NCBI RefSeq assembly: GCF_000621705.1
Contig: NZ_JHXO01000007.1
Location: 124,001 to 188,000 of the forward strand
Length of the DNA stretch: 64,000 nucleotides
Source: Prolixibacter bellariivorans ATCC BAA-1284
Lineage (GTDB): Bacteria > Bacteroidota > Bacteroidia > Bacteroidales > Prolixibacteraceae
Direction of reading: 5' to 3'
Made by a program: the position numbers and the translations under genes. A model generated the notes under the pieces. It saw only the letters and a program-made list of their open reading frames with translations, searched no databases and had not been told where the DNA came from. Below are positions 33,949 through 43,731 of this stretch, piece after piece. Position 1 is the stretch's first letter. Each line of letters starts with the position of its first letter.

Positions 33949-35286
33949 ATGAGAACAATCATCAGGCATATTTCCATCATCGGGATCATCATCCTGTACT
34001 TTTCCAACTCAGGTGTTTCGGCACAAACCGCCGATTCGACCCAGTGGACGTTACAGGATTGTATACAGTATGCGTTGAAAAAAAATGTCACCGTGCGGGG
34101 AAGTGAACTTACTTACAAAAGTAATACAGTGCAGGTTAACCAGGCACGCGCGAACCAGCTGCCTTCCCTCAATGCATCGGTTAACCAGCACTTCAGCTGG
34201 AGTAAAAACAATGGTATCTCTAATAGCTATTCGGGAGCCAACAGCACCGATTATGGCGTGAACTCCAGCCTGACCCTCTTCAACGGAGCAAAGCTGACCA
34301 ATGCCGTCAAGCAGGCCGATTTGAACCTGCAAAGCAGCAACTACGATATTCAGACCAACAAGGAGACCGTGAGCCTGAATATCCTGAATGCTTATTTGCA
34401 GGTGCTCTATGCACAGGAAGCAGTGACCAATGCCAGGAATCAAATTCAGTCGACTAAAGGACAGGTGGATTTGGCCAGTGAGAAATTGTCTCTTCGGGTG
34501 ATTTCACGGTCAGATTACCTGCAGGTGAAATCGGAGCTGGCCAGTGAGAAACTGACATTGGCAAATGCCGAAAAGGATTTGGCCATTGCCCGCCTGAATC
34601 TGATGCAGATGATGGAGCTTCCGGTAACCGATAATTTTCATATCATCCGCCCGGTACTCGACTCGCTGGTCAATCAGCAACGTAACCCGATTCCGCAGGA
34701 TATATACCTGAAAGCATTGGGTTTTAAACCCGAAGTGAAAAGCGTGGAGCTGAGCAAGCAAAGTGCTGCCCTCGACGTGAATATTGCCAAAGCAGGATAT
34801 TTGCCCAGGCTGGCGCTGAATGCCGGCGTGAATACGGGCTATACCAGTTTGCAGACAGGCAACGACTATCGCACTCAGCTGAGCGACCAACTGACGCCTT
34901 CGGTGGGCCTGAGCCTTTCCATCCCGATTTTCGACAACAGACAGGTGAAATCGAATGTGGAGCTAGCTCAAATAGGGACACAGAATGCCGAGTTGCAGGA
35001 AATCGATGTGAAAAACCAGTTGCGGAAAGAGATTGAGCAGGCCTGTACCGATGTAAAATCGGCCCAGATAGAATACGAAGCCAGTGTGGAAAAATATGAT
35101 GCAGCCAACGAGTCGTACTTGGTAGCCGAAGAGAAATACCGGCAGGGACTCATCAACTCGGTGGATTTCCTGGTACAAAAAACCAATCAAATTACCGCAC
35201 AGAGCAATCTGCTGCAATCAAAATACAACCTGATATTTAGTTATAAAATCCTCGATTTCTATTCCGGAGTACCGTTAACCCTGTAA
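33949..35286 (+). CDS. TolC-family outer membrane efflux protein
   Basis: A 445-residue protein with a signal peptide (ending V-S-A-Q). It carries two outer-membrane-efflux repeats rich in long coiled helices (about 30-220 and 235-440), including Q-A-R-A-N-Q-L-P-S-L and the C-terminal Y-R-Q-G-L-I-N-S-V-D-F-L. It forms the trimeric exit duct. It is the first gene of an operon encoding adaptor, ATPase, permease, sensor and regulator, so it serves the MacAB-like exporter next to it. Confidence 0.93.
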   Translation: MRTIIRHISIIGIIILYFSNSGVSAQTADSTQWTLQDCIQYALKKNVTVRGSELTYKSNTVQVNQARANQLPSLNASVNQHFSWSKNNGISNSYSGANSTDYGVNSSLTLFNGAKLTNAVKQADLNLQSSNYDIQTNKETVSLNILNAYLQVLYAQEAVTNARNQIQSTKGQVDLASEKLSLRVISRSDYLQVKSELASEKLTLANAEKDLAIARLNLMQMMELPVTDNFHIIRPVLDSLVNQQRNPIPQDIYLKALGFKPEVKSVELSKQSAALDVNIAKAGYLPRLALNAGVNTGYTSLQTGNDYRTQLSDQLTPSVGLSLSIPIFDNRQVKSNVELAQIGTQNAELQEIDVKNQLRKEIEQACTDVKSAQIEYEASVEKYDAANESYLVAEEKYRQGLINSVDFLVQKTNQITAQSNLLQSKYNLIFSYKILDFYSGVPLTL

Positions 35287-35314
35287 GTAAAACCAGACGT
35301 TAAAACAGAATAAA

Positions 35315-36586
35315 ATGAAAAAGAAAACCATCATTATCATATCGGCCATCGCGGTGATTGCCATCGGCGGTCTCGTGGTTCGCCATTACTTGAAGGATAA
35401 AGGCAAAACAATCGACTTTCAAACCGCAGAGGCGACGACCGGTACCATCAGTAATACCGTAACGGCTACCGGTACCATTCAAGCCATTCAAACCGTTGAA
35501 GTAGGTACCCAGGTTTCGGGACGAATCAAAAAGCTCTATGTCGACTTTAACTCGCATGTGAAAAAAGGACAGGTGCTGGCGAAAATTGACGAGGAGCCAC
35601 TCAGGCTTTCGCTCGATCAGGCCAGGGCTACGCTGGACAATGCGAAAGCTGAACTGAAATACCAGAAATCCAATTACGAAAGATTAAAACCCTTATACGA
35701 GAAACAACTGATTTCGCAAACCGATTACGACCAGGCGGTATACAATTACGAGCAGGCCAAAGCCAACGTAATCAGTGCCCAGTCGGGCTACGACAAGAGT
35801 AAAACCAACCTCGACTACGCAACGATTTATTCGCCCATCGATGGTGTGGTATTGAACCGTGCCGTAGACGAAGGACAAACCGTGGCAGCCAGTTTCAACA
35901 CCCCGACGCTGTTTACCATTGCCAATGATTTGACTCAGATGCAGGTAGAAGCTGATGTGGACGAAGCTGACATAGGCCAGGTAAGAGACGGACAGCGGGT
36001 TGAATTTACCGTTGACGCTTATCCCGATTTGAAATTCACCGGTAAGGTTACTGAAATCCGTCTCGAACCGGTGACGACCAACAACGTGGTAACCTTTACT
36101 GTCATCATTTCGGCACCCAACCCCGATAAAAAGCTGTTACCGGGAATGACGGCCAGCGCTACCATCTTCGTGCAGGAAGCTAAGGATGCATTGAAAATCC
36201 CCATGCAGGCATTGCTGTTCAAGCCCGATCATGCCCTGATGGCTGATTATATGAAGCAATTGCCGGAGAAAGATCATCCACAACACGGAGCCTGGGCTTC
36301 GGAAGCTCCAGGGCACAAGGAGTTTGGACAAAGGAACGAAGGGGCAGAAGGTAATGGAAATGCGAGTAGTGAAGATCAGCGTGTCTGGATCAAAAACGGT
36401 GTGATGATACATCCGGTGAAAGTGAAAACCGGCATCAATGATGGAACGGATGTCCAGATTCTTTCGGGCCTGAAAAAGGGCGAACAGGTGGTTTTATCGA
36501 TGAGTGAGAAGAATATGTCGGAGGCTGGTGACAGGATGGCCAACAGTCCGTTTATGCCGCACCGTCCTCATCGGAACAAAAAATAA
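35315..36586 (+). CDS. MacA-like periplasmic adaptor (HlyD/RND family)
   Basis: 423 residues. An N-terminal membrane anchor (about 5-22) is followed by the lipoyl half (V-E-V-G-T-Q-V-S-G-R-I), a coiled-coil hairpin (about 95-165), the second lipoyl half and a beta-barrel. Residues about 300-350 contain a loop rich in His, Gly and Glu (K-D-H-P-Q-H-G, P-G-H-K-E), and the C-terminus ends in a His/Pro/Arg tail. These insertions are unusual and could bind metal or peptide. It bridges the TolC-like duct and the MacB-like permease. The start is 28 bases after tolC. Confidence 0.92.
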   Translation: MKKKTIIIISAIAVIAIGGLVVRHYLKDKGKTIDFQTAEATTGTISNTVTATGTIQAIQTVEVGTQVSGRIKKLYVDFNSHVKKGQVLAKIDEEPLRLSLDQARATLDNAKAELKYQKSNYERLKPLYEKQLISQTDYDQAVYNYEQAKANVISAQSGYDKSKTNLDYATIYSPIDGVVLNRAVDEGQTVAASFNTPTLFTIANDLTQMQVEADVDEADIGQVRDGQRVEFTVDAYPDLKFTGKVTEIRLEPVTTNNVVTFTVIISAPNPDKKLLPGMTASATIFVQEAKDALKIPMQALLFKPDHALMADYMKQLPEKDHPQHGAWASEAPGHKEFGQRNEGAEGNGNASSEDQRVWIKNGVMIHPVKVKTGINDGTDVQILSGLKKGEQVVLSMSEKNMSEAGDRMANSPFMPHRPHRNKK

Positions 36587-36593
36587 GCAAGTT

Positions 36594-37352
36594 ATGAATC
36601 ATACCATCATACAGGTAAAGGATCTTCATAAAGATTTCCACGTGGGGGAGGTAACGGTAAGAGCGCTCAGGGGAATCGATATGGAAATTAATTCCGGTGA
36701 ATTTGTAGCCATCATGGGAGCCAGCGGTTCCGGGAAGTCAACCATGCTGAATATTCTCGGGTGTCTGGAAAAACCGACTATTGGCGAATACCAGCTCGAC
36801 GGCATCAACATGGGCGAACTGAACCGGAATGAACTGGCTGGCCTGCGAAATAAGAAGCTGGGGTTCGTTTTTCAGGCATATAACCTGTTACCACGGACCT
36901 CGGCGTTAGAAAATGTAGAATTGCCGTTGTATTACAATAGTAAGGTCAGCAGTAGAGAGCGGAGAGAACGTGCGACGGAAGCACTAAGAGCTGTCGGTTT
37001 GCTTGACAGGATGCACCACATGCCCAACCAACTTTCGGGCGGACAACAGCAGCGTGTGGCAATTGCCCGGTCGCTGGTCAACGACCCGGTGGTTATCCTG
37101 GCCGATGAAGCCACGGGAAACCTGGATACGCGTACTTCTTACGAGATCATGGCCCTTTTTCAGGAACTGAATGATAAAGGAAAAACGATTGTCTTCGTGA
37201 CGCATGAGCCGGATATTGCCCGGTTTACTACGCGGAACATTGTCTTCCGTGATGGCCTTATCAAAGGCGAACATCCGGTAACCGATCGGCTCAGTGCTCT
37301 GGAGATGCTCAATCAGCTCCCGCCCGACGAGGATGTGGATGTTTCACTTTAA
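36594..37352 (+). CDS. MacB-like ABC transporter ATPase
   Basis: 252 residues from the ATG at 36594, which lies 7 bases after the adaptor stop; a longer frame from 36504 overlaps the adaptor and is rejected. Walker A is G-A-S-G-S-G-K-S-T, the signature L-S-G-G-Q-Q-Q-R, Walker B V-I-L-A-D-E-A-T and the switch His T-H-E-P. It belongs to the LolD/MacB-type mechanotransmission ATPases. In this operon ATPase and permease are separate genes, whereas E. coli MacB is fused. Confidence 0.94.
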   Translation: MNHTIIQVKDLHKDFHVGEVTVRALRGIDMEINSGEFVAIMGASGSGKSTMLNILGCLEKPTIGEYQLDGINMGELNRNELAGLRNKKLGFVFQAYNLLPRTSALENVELPLYYNSKVSSRERRERATEALRAVGLLDRMHHMPNQLSGGQQQRVAIARSLVNDPVVILADEATGNLDTRTSYEIMALFQELNDKGKTIVFVTHEPDIARFTTRNIVFRDGLIKGEHPVTDRLSALEMLNQLPPDEDVDVSL

Positions 37353-37364
37353 ACCCTTTGCGAG

Positions 37365-38585
37365 ATGAATATTTCCAATTTATTTAAAATAGCCATCAAT
37401 GCCTTGCGGCGAAACAAGTTCCGGGCATTTTTAACCATGCTGGGGATCATCATCGGGGTGGCCTCGGTGATTGCCATGCTGGCCATTGGCGAAGGTTCGA
37501 AACGAAGTATCCAGGAGCAGATGTCGTCCATGGGAACCAACCTCATTCAGGTGATGCCGGCTTCCATGGAAAGAGGCGGCGTGCAGCTGGGAAATACAAA
37601 CTCGGAGTCGCTGACACTGAAAGATATTACTGCAATTCAAAATAGTTGTCCTGATGTTGTCGCCGTTTCGCCTGAACTGCGTGCCAGCGGACAGGCTGTA
37701 TATGGTAATAAAAACTGGCCGACTTCGATGTACGGCATTAATGATGAGTATCTGAACATCAAAAAGTACGATTTGGCCAGCGGACGCATGTTCACCGAGA
37801 GCGAAATCAAATCGATGGGAAAGGTTTGTCTGGTTGGTCACACCGTGGTAAAGAACCTGTTCGGAGAAGATGCCGATCCCATTGGTCAAACCATTCGCTT
37901 CAAGAAAGTTCCCATTAAGATAATCGGGGTACTGGCTCCTAAAGGTGATAACTCTTTTGGTCGCGACCAGGATGACATCATCATGGCCCCATATACAACC
38001 GTGCAGAAACGAATCCTGGCCATCGATTATATACAGGGAATCAGCATGTCAGCTGCCAGCGAACAAAAGGCAAATGCCGCCATTGATGAAGTGGAAAAGG
38101 CGTTACGGAAATCGCACAAAATCACGGGTAAAGAACAAGATGACTTCCGGGTTTTCTCCCAATCGGAACTGGTGAGTACGTTCTCATCCATCAGCAACGT
38201 GCTGACGGCCCTGTTGGGAGCTATTGCCGGAATTTCACTCCTGGTGGGGGGGATTGGTATCATGAACATCATGTATGTTTCAGTCACTGAACGTACCCGC
38301 GAAATCGGGCTGCGTATGTCCATCGGTGGCCGTGGTATCGATATTCTGATGCAGTTCCTTATCGAGTCGGTTCTGCTAAGTGTTATCGGCGGAATACTGG
38401 GAATTATACTGGGGTACCTGGCTTCCAACCTGGTGGGTTCCATCATGGGATGGCCGGTATATGTGATGTCCAGTTCAGTGATTCTGTCGTTCCTGGTATG
38501 TTCCGCTATCGGAATATTCTTCGGTTGGTATCCGGCCCGTAAAGCTGCCGGCTTAAATCCGATTGACGCTCTCCGGTATGAGTAA
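37365..38585 (+). CDS. MacB-like ABC transporter permease (FtsX family)
   Basis: 406 residues: one N-terminal transmembrane helix (about 22-42, L-T-M-L-G-I-I-I-G-V-A-S-V), a large periplasmic MacB core domain (about 50-270), and three C-terminal helices with the FtsX domain (G-I-G-I-M-N-I-M-Y-V-S-V-T-E-R-T-R-E-I-G). The tail W-Y-P-A-R-K-A-A-G-L-N-P-I-D-A-L-R-Y-E is typical of MacB. It works with the preceding ATPase, adaptor and TolC to expel a periplasmic substrate such as a peptide, macrolide or siderophore. The substrate is not known. Confidence 0.93.
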   Translation: MNISNLFKIAINALRRNKFRAFLTMLGIIIGVASVIAMLAIGEGSKRSIQEQMSSMGTNLIQVMPASMERGGVQLGNTNSESLTLKDITAIQNSCPDVVAVSPELRASGQAVYGNKNWPTSMYGINDEYLNIKKYDLASGRMFTESEIKSMGKVCLVGHTVVKNLFGEDADPIGQTIRFKKVPIKIIGVLAPKGDNSFGRDQDDIIMAPYTTVQKRILAIDYIQGISMSAASEQKANAAIDEVEKALRKSHKITGKEQDDFRVFSQSELVSTFSSISNVLTALLGAIAGISLLVGGIGIMNIMYVSVTERTREIGLRMSIGGRGIDILMQFLIESVLLSVIGGILGIILGYLASNLVGSIMGWPVYVMSSSVILSFLVCSAIGIFFGWYPARKAAGLNPIDALRYE

Positions 38586-38672
38586 ATTCTGCTATCTTAG
38601 GGACTTCAGGATATAAATCCTTGCCCGTGCTGTTGAAATCAAATTTGACGGCACGGGTAAAAACTTTAACTG

Positions 38673-39752
38673 ATGAAACGAAAAGTACTCTACGGTAACC
38701 GCTTGCATATCTTGTTGCATGTGCTGGCCTGGATTTTCCTCTTCTTCCTGCCACAATACTTAATGATGCTGGCCTGGGGACGCAGTGGAATGATGTCGGG
38801 ACGGCTCTATTTCAACACGGCAGTGTATGCAGCAGTGTTTTACATTAATTATATCTGGCTGATTCCGCATTTCTTTCTGAAAGACCGGAGATGGATGTAC
38901 TTTTTGCTAATATCCGTTATGGTTTTCGCGCTCTACTGGGTGAGCGTCTGGGGGAATCACCTGTTGGTTACAGCAGATGAACAACGGTTCATGGAAGCCA
39001 TGCGGGAAATCTGGAAGAAGAATAACTTTCCGAAACCGCCTCCACAGGAATTTCACATTTATATTTATTTGATTACGAGTTTTCTTATTTCAGGATTTGC
39101 CATGGGACTCCGGGTAATGGGAAAACTTGCGAAGAATGAAGCAGAACGGAAAGATTTGGAAAAAGCTAAGCTGAATTCCGAATTGGCCCTGCTGAAAAGC
39201 CAAATCAGTCCGCACTTTTTCTTCAACACCATGAACAACATCTATTCGTTAATCAGTTTGAATCAGAATGATGCAGGTGAAGCAGTACTGAAACTCTCGC
39301 ACATGATGCGCTATTTGTTGTACGAATCAGAGAGCGAGTTGATTCCGCTGGAAAAAGAAATCGGTTTTATGCGCAATTACTTCGATTTAATGAAACTGCG
39401 CATCAATGAAAAGGTGACGGTAAATATTTCGTTTCCGGAAGAAACCCAGAATATTAAAGTGTCGCCGTTGTTGTTCATCCCATTTATCGAAAATGCCTTT
39501 AAACATGGTATCAGCTACCGCGAAAAGTCGTTTATCGATATTGTTTTGCAGATAGAGGAGGGGAACATCAACTTCATGTGCCGGAATAGCAAAGTGCTTT
39601 CCGGGAAATCGGTAGAAAAACATTCGGGGATTGGTTTGGAAAATGCCCGGAAGCGGTTGAACCTGATTTACCCGGGAAAACATAAACTGGAAATTGATGA
39701 GAATGACGAAATGTTCCAGGTACTGCTAACCATTCAGATTAGCGAGTCTTAA
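38673..39752 (+). CDS. LytS/YehU-type sensor histidine kinase
   Basis: 359 residues. Four transmembrane helices (about 12-32, 45-65, 72-95, 122-142) are followed by the His_kinase domain with the phospho-His in L-L-K-S-Q-I-S-P-H-F-F-F-N and an HATPase region with N-A-F-K-H-G and G-I-G-L-E-N-A-R-K-R-L. The sequence is of the Bacteroidota type that pairs with LytTR regulators. It sits between the exporter permease and the LytTR regulator, so it probably senses envelope stress or the exporter substrate and controls the operon. Confidence 0.94.
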   Translation: MKRKVLYGNRLHILLHVLAWIFLFFLPQYLMMLAWGRSGMMSGRLYFNTAVYAAVFYINYIWLIPHFFLKDRRWMYFLLISVMVFALYWVSVWGNHLLVTADEQRFMEAMREIWKKNNFPKPPPQEFHIYIYLITSFLISGFAMGLRVMGKLAKNEAERKDLEKAKLNSELALLKSQISPHFFFNTMNNIYSLISLNQNDAGEAVLKLSHMMRYLLYESESELIPLEKEIGFMRNYFDLMKLRINEKVTVNISFPEETQNIKVSPLLFIPFIENAFKHGISYREKSFIDIVLQIEEGNINFMCRNSKVLSGKSVEKHSGIGLENARKRLNLIYPGKHKLEIDENDEMFQVLLTIQISES

Positions 39753-39788
39753 AGAAATTGTCTTGTGAACAACCTAAAAACCGAAAAA

Positions 39789-40505
39789 ATGAATCTGCGG
39801 GTCATAGCCATCGACGACGAACCTCTTGCCCTGCAACTGATCAAGGGCTACATTCAGAAAACACCTTTTCTTGAACTGGTGGATACGTTTGACAATCCGC
39901 TCGATGCCATGGAATTTTTGGCACACGAGCAAGTCGACCTGTTGTTTCTCGACATTCATATGCCCGACTTGTCGGGAACCGAATTTACCCGCACACTGAC
40001 GTCACCACCCAAAATCATCTTCACCACAGCCTACGAAAAATATGCCCTCGAAGGCTTTAAACTGAATGCGGTCGATTACCTGTTGAAACCCTTCAGCTAC
40101 GAGGAGTTTTTGAAAGCGGCGGTCAAAGTGCAGAATATGTTCAACCTCGAACATCAGGCCCATACCCAAATCGAAGCTAATAGCGAATACCTTTTCATCA
40201 AGTCGGAATATAAAATCCGGCGCATCAATTTCGATAATATCCTCTACATCGAAGGTCTGAAAGACTACATCAAGGTGTATGTACAAAATGAACGGAAACC
40301 TATTTTGTCGCTTAATTCACTCAAAGCTTTGGATGCTAAATTGCCCGAAGACCGGTTCATGCGGGTGCATCGTTCCTATATTGTGAACCTGGCTAAAATA
40401 GAGACCATCGAACGGAACCGTATCATTTTTGATAAGGTGTACATCCCGGTAGGCGACCAGTACAAAGAAAAGTTTCAGGAGTTCCTCGATAAGAATTTTC
40501 TATAG
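39789..40505 (+). CDS. LytTR-family response regulator
   Basis: 238 residues from the ATG at 39789 (a GTG at 39765 is possible but poorer). The receiver domain starts V-I-A-I-D-D-E-P, with the acceptor Asp in L-F-L-D-I-H-M-P and K in L-L-K-P-F. The C-terminal LytTR DNA-binding domain has I-L-Y-I-E-G-L-K-D-Y-I-K-V and F-M-R-V-H-R-S-Y-I-V-N. It is the partner of the LytS-type kinase 36 bases upstream and closes the exporter operon. Confidence 0.94.
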   Translation: MNLRVIAIDDEPLALQLIKGYIQKTPFLELVDTFDNPLDAMEFLAHEQVDLLFLDIHMPDLSGTEFTRTLTSPPKIIFTTAYEKYALEGFKLNAVDYLLKPFSYEEFLKAAVKVQNMFNLEHQAHTQIEANSEYLFIKSEYKIRRINFDNILYIEGLKDYIKVYVQNERKPILSLNSLKALDAKLPEDRFMRVHRSYIVNLAKIETIERNRIIFDKVYIPVGDQYKEKFQEFLDKNFL

Positions 40506-40749
40506 TCTGGTCACAGGCTCTTCTGCATCTCATGTTCTTGATTTGGTCTCTACTCCGGATAAATGAATGGGTGAGTTAGTGACCGTTTCACGCAATTTTA
40601 TTCATCCCTATATCGTTATAAATTTGTATTGATTGACCCGACGATGAACTGAATGTGTGTCAGAATACATATCGGTTATATGAGAGAGAGCCTTTTGGAA
40701 GATTGACAAATAGGTCATCTTGTCGCGCCATTCGCAAAAGTGATAGAGA

Positions 40750-43638
40750 ATGAATAATTCGATTGTGGTTGCGCTGTTGCAAAATACAGCCATTCTTCTG
40801 GCCTTCAGCATGCTTTATGATTATCTGTGGGTTGGGGAAGAGAACTCGAAAAAACTCTCCGATAAACTAATTACCGGCATCATACTGGGTGCCATCGGGA
40901 TTATTCTGATGTTATCGCAATGGACCATGAAACCCGGCCTGGTTTTCGACACCCGTTCCGTAATGCTTTCGATATCCGGTGTTTTTTTCGGATTGGTTCC
41001 TACTGTCATTGCGATGCTTGCAACCGGTATCTTCCGTATCCTCGAAGGTGGTGAAGGAATGTGGATGGGCATAGCAGTAATTATTACATCGGGTACCGTT
41101 GGAATTCTTTGGCGGAATCTTCGCCCGAACTGGTTTTGTAATAATCAGTTATTGGAATTACTGGCATTAGGGGTTACCGTTCATTTGGCCATGCTGGGAT
41201 GTTCGGTCTTACTTCCGGCAGAAATACGGTGGCATACCTTATCGGAAATTGCCTTGCCATTGTTAACTGTCTATCCGATAGGTAACGTTTTGTTAGGAAA
41301 GCTGATGCTGAAACAGAATCAGAACTGGCAGACCAGAAACGCCCTTCACGAAAGTGAAGAAAAATACAGGACGTTGGTCGAAGGGGCCGGTGATACCATT
41401 GTGATTTTGCAGGATGGATTGGTACGGTTTGCCAATCATATGATCTCATCGGCTTTTGGTTATGGACGAAATGAAGTTTTAAACCAAAATTTTCTGGAAT
41501 TCATTGCACCCGGAGAGCGTTCTCGTTTAGAGCAATATTATATTGCACGAACTACCGGAAAGGACGCGCCAACGAATTACGAAACCGTTATTCAGCATAA
41601 AGACGGGCGATTGATAACAGTCGAATTAACGGCCAGTACACTAAATTACAATGGGCGTTTGGCACATATGATGTTTGTTCGGGATATTACGGAAAGGAAA
41701 GAGGCTAAGCTACGACTGGAAAACGAGCGGCAACAGTTAAAAACCCTTTTTGAAACAATTCCCGACTTAATTTGGCTAAAACACAAGGATGGGCGCTTCA
41801 TTTCGTGTAACCATGAGTTTGAGCGGTTATTGGGAGTGCCGGTTGAAGATTTAATCGGTAAAACCGACTATGATTTCTTTCCAACTGATTTGGCAAACTT
41901 CTTCCGTGAAAAAGACAAAGCAACAATTGAAGCAAATGAGGCGCAGACCAACCTGGAATGGGTCACTTATGCCGATGACGGACATGAGGCGTTGTTTGAA
42001 ACGGTTAAAACCCCCATGTACGATTCGGAAGGAAACCTGATTGGCGTGCTTGGTGTAGCCCGTAATGTTACTGATTTTTATCGGACACAGGAAGCATTGA
42101 AGGAGAGTGAACGCAAGCTGAAAGAAGCCCAAACGCTGGCTCAAATCGGGCACTGGGACTTTATCCTTGCATCGCAGAAAATGCATTTTTCGGAAGCTAT
42201 CGGCAATATACTGGAAATAGAAAGCGGTAATACGGAGATTCCTTTCGATGCATTTATGAAACTTGTCCATCCGGATGACCGGAACAAAGTGGAACGGTCA
42301 TTTGCCTCTGTTAAAATCGGGAAAAAATACAGTGAGGTTAAGTTTCGTCTGTTGCTGGAAAATGACCGGATAAAACATCTCGAACAACGCTATGTCACCG
42401 AATATAATCAAGAGGGAAAACCGGTCAAGCGTCACGGAACGCTCCAGGACATTACCCGCGAAGTACAAACAGGAATAGAATTGTTGCAGGCAAAAGAAAA
42501 GGCAGAGGAGAGCGATCGGTTGAAATCCATTTTTCTGGCCAATATGAGCCATGAAATCCGGACACCGATGAATGCCATCATGGGCTTTTCCAATCTGTTG
42601 AGTGAACTGGAACCGGACGATCCCGAACGTGATAACTTTATCGAAATTATTCAGAATTCGAGTAAACGCCTGTTGCAGATTATCAACGATATCGTTGATA
42701 TTTCTAAGATCGAAGCCGGACAATTTCGGATATATAAAGTTGATTGTCAGCCAGCAAAGTTGCTCCGAAACAGTTATCTCACTTTTGAGAAGTCGGAATC
42801 GATAATTAATAACGCTGATTTGCAGTTTAAGCTGGAACTTCCACCAGATGCCGAAAAAGTCCATTTGCAAACCGATGCCATCAGGGTCCAACAGGTTGTC
42901 GATAATCTGCTTAGCAATGCATTGAAATTTACATTGAAGGGGCAGATTACGGTTGGTTTCAATCTGAAACAGACTATTGATGGGGAGTTTGTTGAGTTTT
43001 ATGTGAAAGATACTGGGGTTGGGATACCTCCCGAAAAGGCAGAAGTCATCTTTGAACGTTTCCGCCAGGTAGATGAAAACAGACATCATGAAGGGGCCGG
43101 ACTGGGGCTGAGCATTTCGAAAGGTATTGTGGAACTTCTGGGCGGAAGTATCTGGTTTACTTCCCATGCTGGTGCCGGCACAACCTTTAGTTTTACCGTT
43201 CCTTATCAAACAATTCAGCACCCCTTGTTACAAGGAGAAAAAACTGCTGATTCGAAAGGTGAATTTCAGGATCTGAGCATTATCATCGCTGAAGATGATC
43301 GTAATTCTTACATGTATCTTAGAGAAATTTTAAGAAACCGCGTGGGGGAGATAAAACATGCTTCCAATGGACAGGTTTTGATGAATATGCTCGAGGATAA
43401 TCAACCTGATTTAATCCTTCTGGATATTGATATGCCGGTAAAAAGCGGGTATGAATTTCTTCAGGAAATTAAAGGGAAGGGATTGACGACCCGGATTATT
43501 GCCCAGACAGCTTATGCTATGCTCGAAGAGCGGGACCTATTGCTTGAGGCGGGATGTCATGGTTATATAGCAAAACCGGTGAAAAAAGAGGAGCTTTATC
43601 AAGCTATTGCCGATGTAATGGGAAATTACCACCCTTGA
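40750..43638 (+). CDS. Large hybrid histidine kinase with 5TM-LYT sensor
   Basis: 962 residues. Residues 1 to about 185 form five or six helices of the 5TMR-5TM_LYT type (N-S-I-V-V-A-L-L-Q-N-T-A-I-L-L-A, then a G-x-x-x-x-x-P-T-V loop). Three PAS domains follow (about 200-325, 325-450, 455-580). HisKA has S-H-E-I-R-T-P-M-N-A-I, HATPase_c has N-L-L-S-N-A-L-K-F and G-A-G-L-G-L-S-I, and the C-terminal receiver (about 835-955) has I-I-A-E-D-D with Asp in L-L-D-I-D-M-P. The N-terminal type normally occurs in LytS. Possible -7 box TAAATTTG at 40619-40626. The ligand is unknown. Confidence 0.93.
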   Translation: MNNSIVVALLQNTAILLAFSMLYDYLWVGEENSKKLSDKLITGIILGAIGIILMLSQWTMKPGLVFDTRSVMLSISGVFFGLVPTVIAMLATGIFRILEGGEGMWMGIAVIITSGTVGILWRNLRPNWFCNNQLLELLALGVTVHLAMLGCSVLLPAEIRWHTLSEIALPLLTVYPIGNVLLGKLMLKQNQNWQTRNALHESEEKYRTLVEGAGDTIVILQDGLVRFANHMISSAFGYGRNEVLNQNFLEFIAPGERSRLEQYYIARTTGKDAPTNYETVIQHKDGRLITVELTASTLNYNGRLAHMMFVRDITERKEAKLRLENERQQLKTLFETIPDLIWLKHKDGRFISCNHEFERLLGVPVEDLIGKTDYDFFPTDLANFFREKDKATIEANEAQTNLEWVTYADDGHEALFETVKTPMYDSEGNLIGVLGVARNVTDFYRTQEALKESERKLKEAQTLAQIGHWDFILASQKMHFSEAIGNILEIESGNTEIPFDAFMKLVHPDDRNKVERSFASVKIGKKYSEVKFRLLLENDRIKHLEQRYVTEYNQEGKPVKRHGTLQDITREVQTGIELLQAKEKAEESDRLKSIFLANMSHEIRTPMNAIMGFSNLLSELEPDDPERDNFIEIIQNSSKRLLQIINDIVDISKIEAGQFRIYKVDCQPAKLLRNSYLTFEKSESIINNADLQFKLELPPDAEKVHLQTDAIRVQQVVDNLLSNALKFTLKGQITVGFNLKQTIDGEFVEFYVKDTGVGIPPEKAEVIFERFRQVDENRHHEGAGLGLSISKGIVELLGGSIWFTSHAGAGTTFSFTVPYQTIQHPLLQGEKTADSKGEFQDLSIIIAEDDRNSYMYLREILRNRVGEIKHASNGQVLMNMLEDNQPDLILLDIDMPVKSGYEFLQEIKGKGLTTRIIAQTAYAMLEERDLLLEAGCHGYIAKPVKKEELYQAIADVMGNYHP

Positions 43639-43668
43639 TGATGAAAATTTGCTTACCTCAGCAAGTAC

Positions 43669-43705
43669 TGAAAAAATAAACCCTGAAGATCAAGAATCCT
43701 CAGGG
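43669..43705 (-). terminator. Terminator of the YebC gene
   Basis: On the minus strand, CCCTGA (43705-43700) pairs with TCAGGG (43686-43681), followed by a T-rich stretch (TTTATTTTTTC). It lies between the convergent hybrid kinase and YebC genes. Confidence 0.7.
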
Positions 43706-43731
43706 CTATTCATTATGTTTTTACGAAGCGT

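Noticed and set aside
33630..34106. 158-codon plus-strand frame overlapping tolC
   Set aside because: It begins in repeat DNA and runs into tolC in another frame. The TolC frame has the signal peptide and domain.
42298..43221. 307-codon minus-strand frame
   Set aside because: It is the antisense of the HisKA/HATPase part of the hybrid kinase, with no family features.
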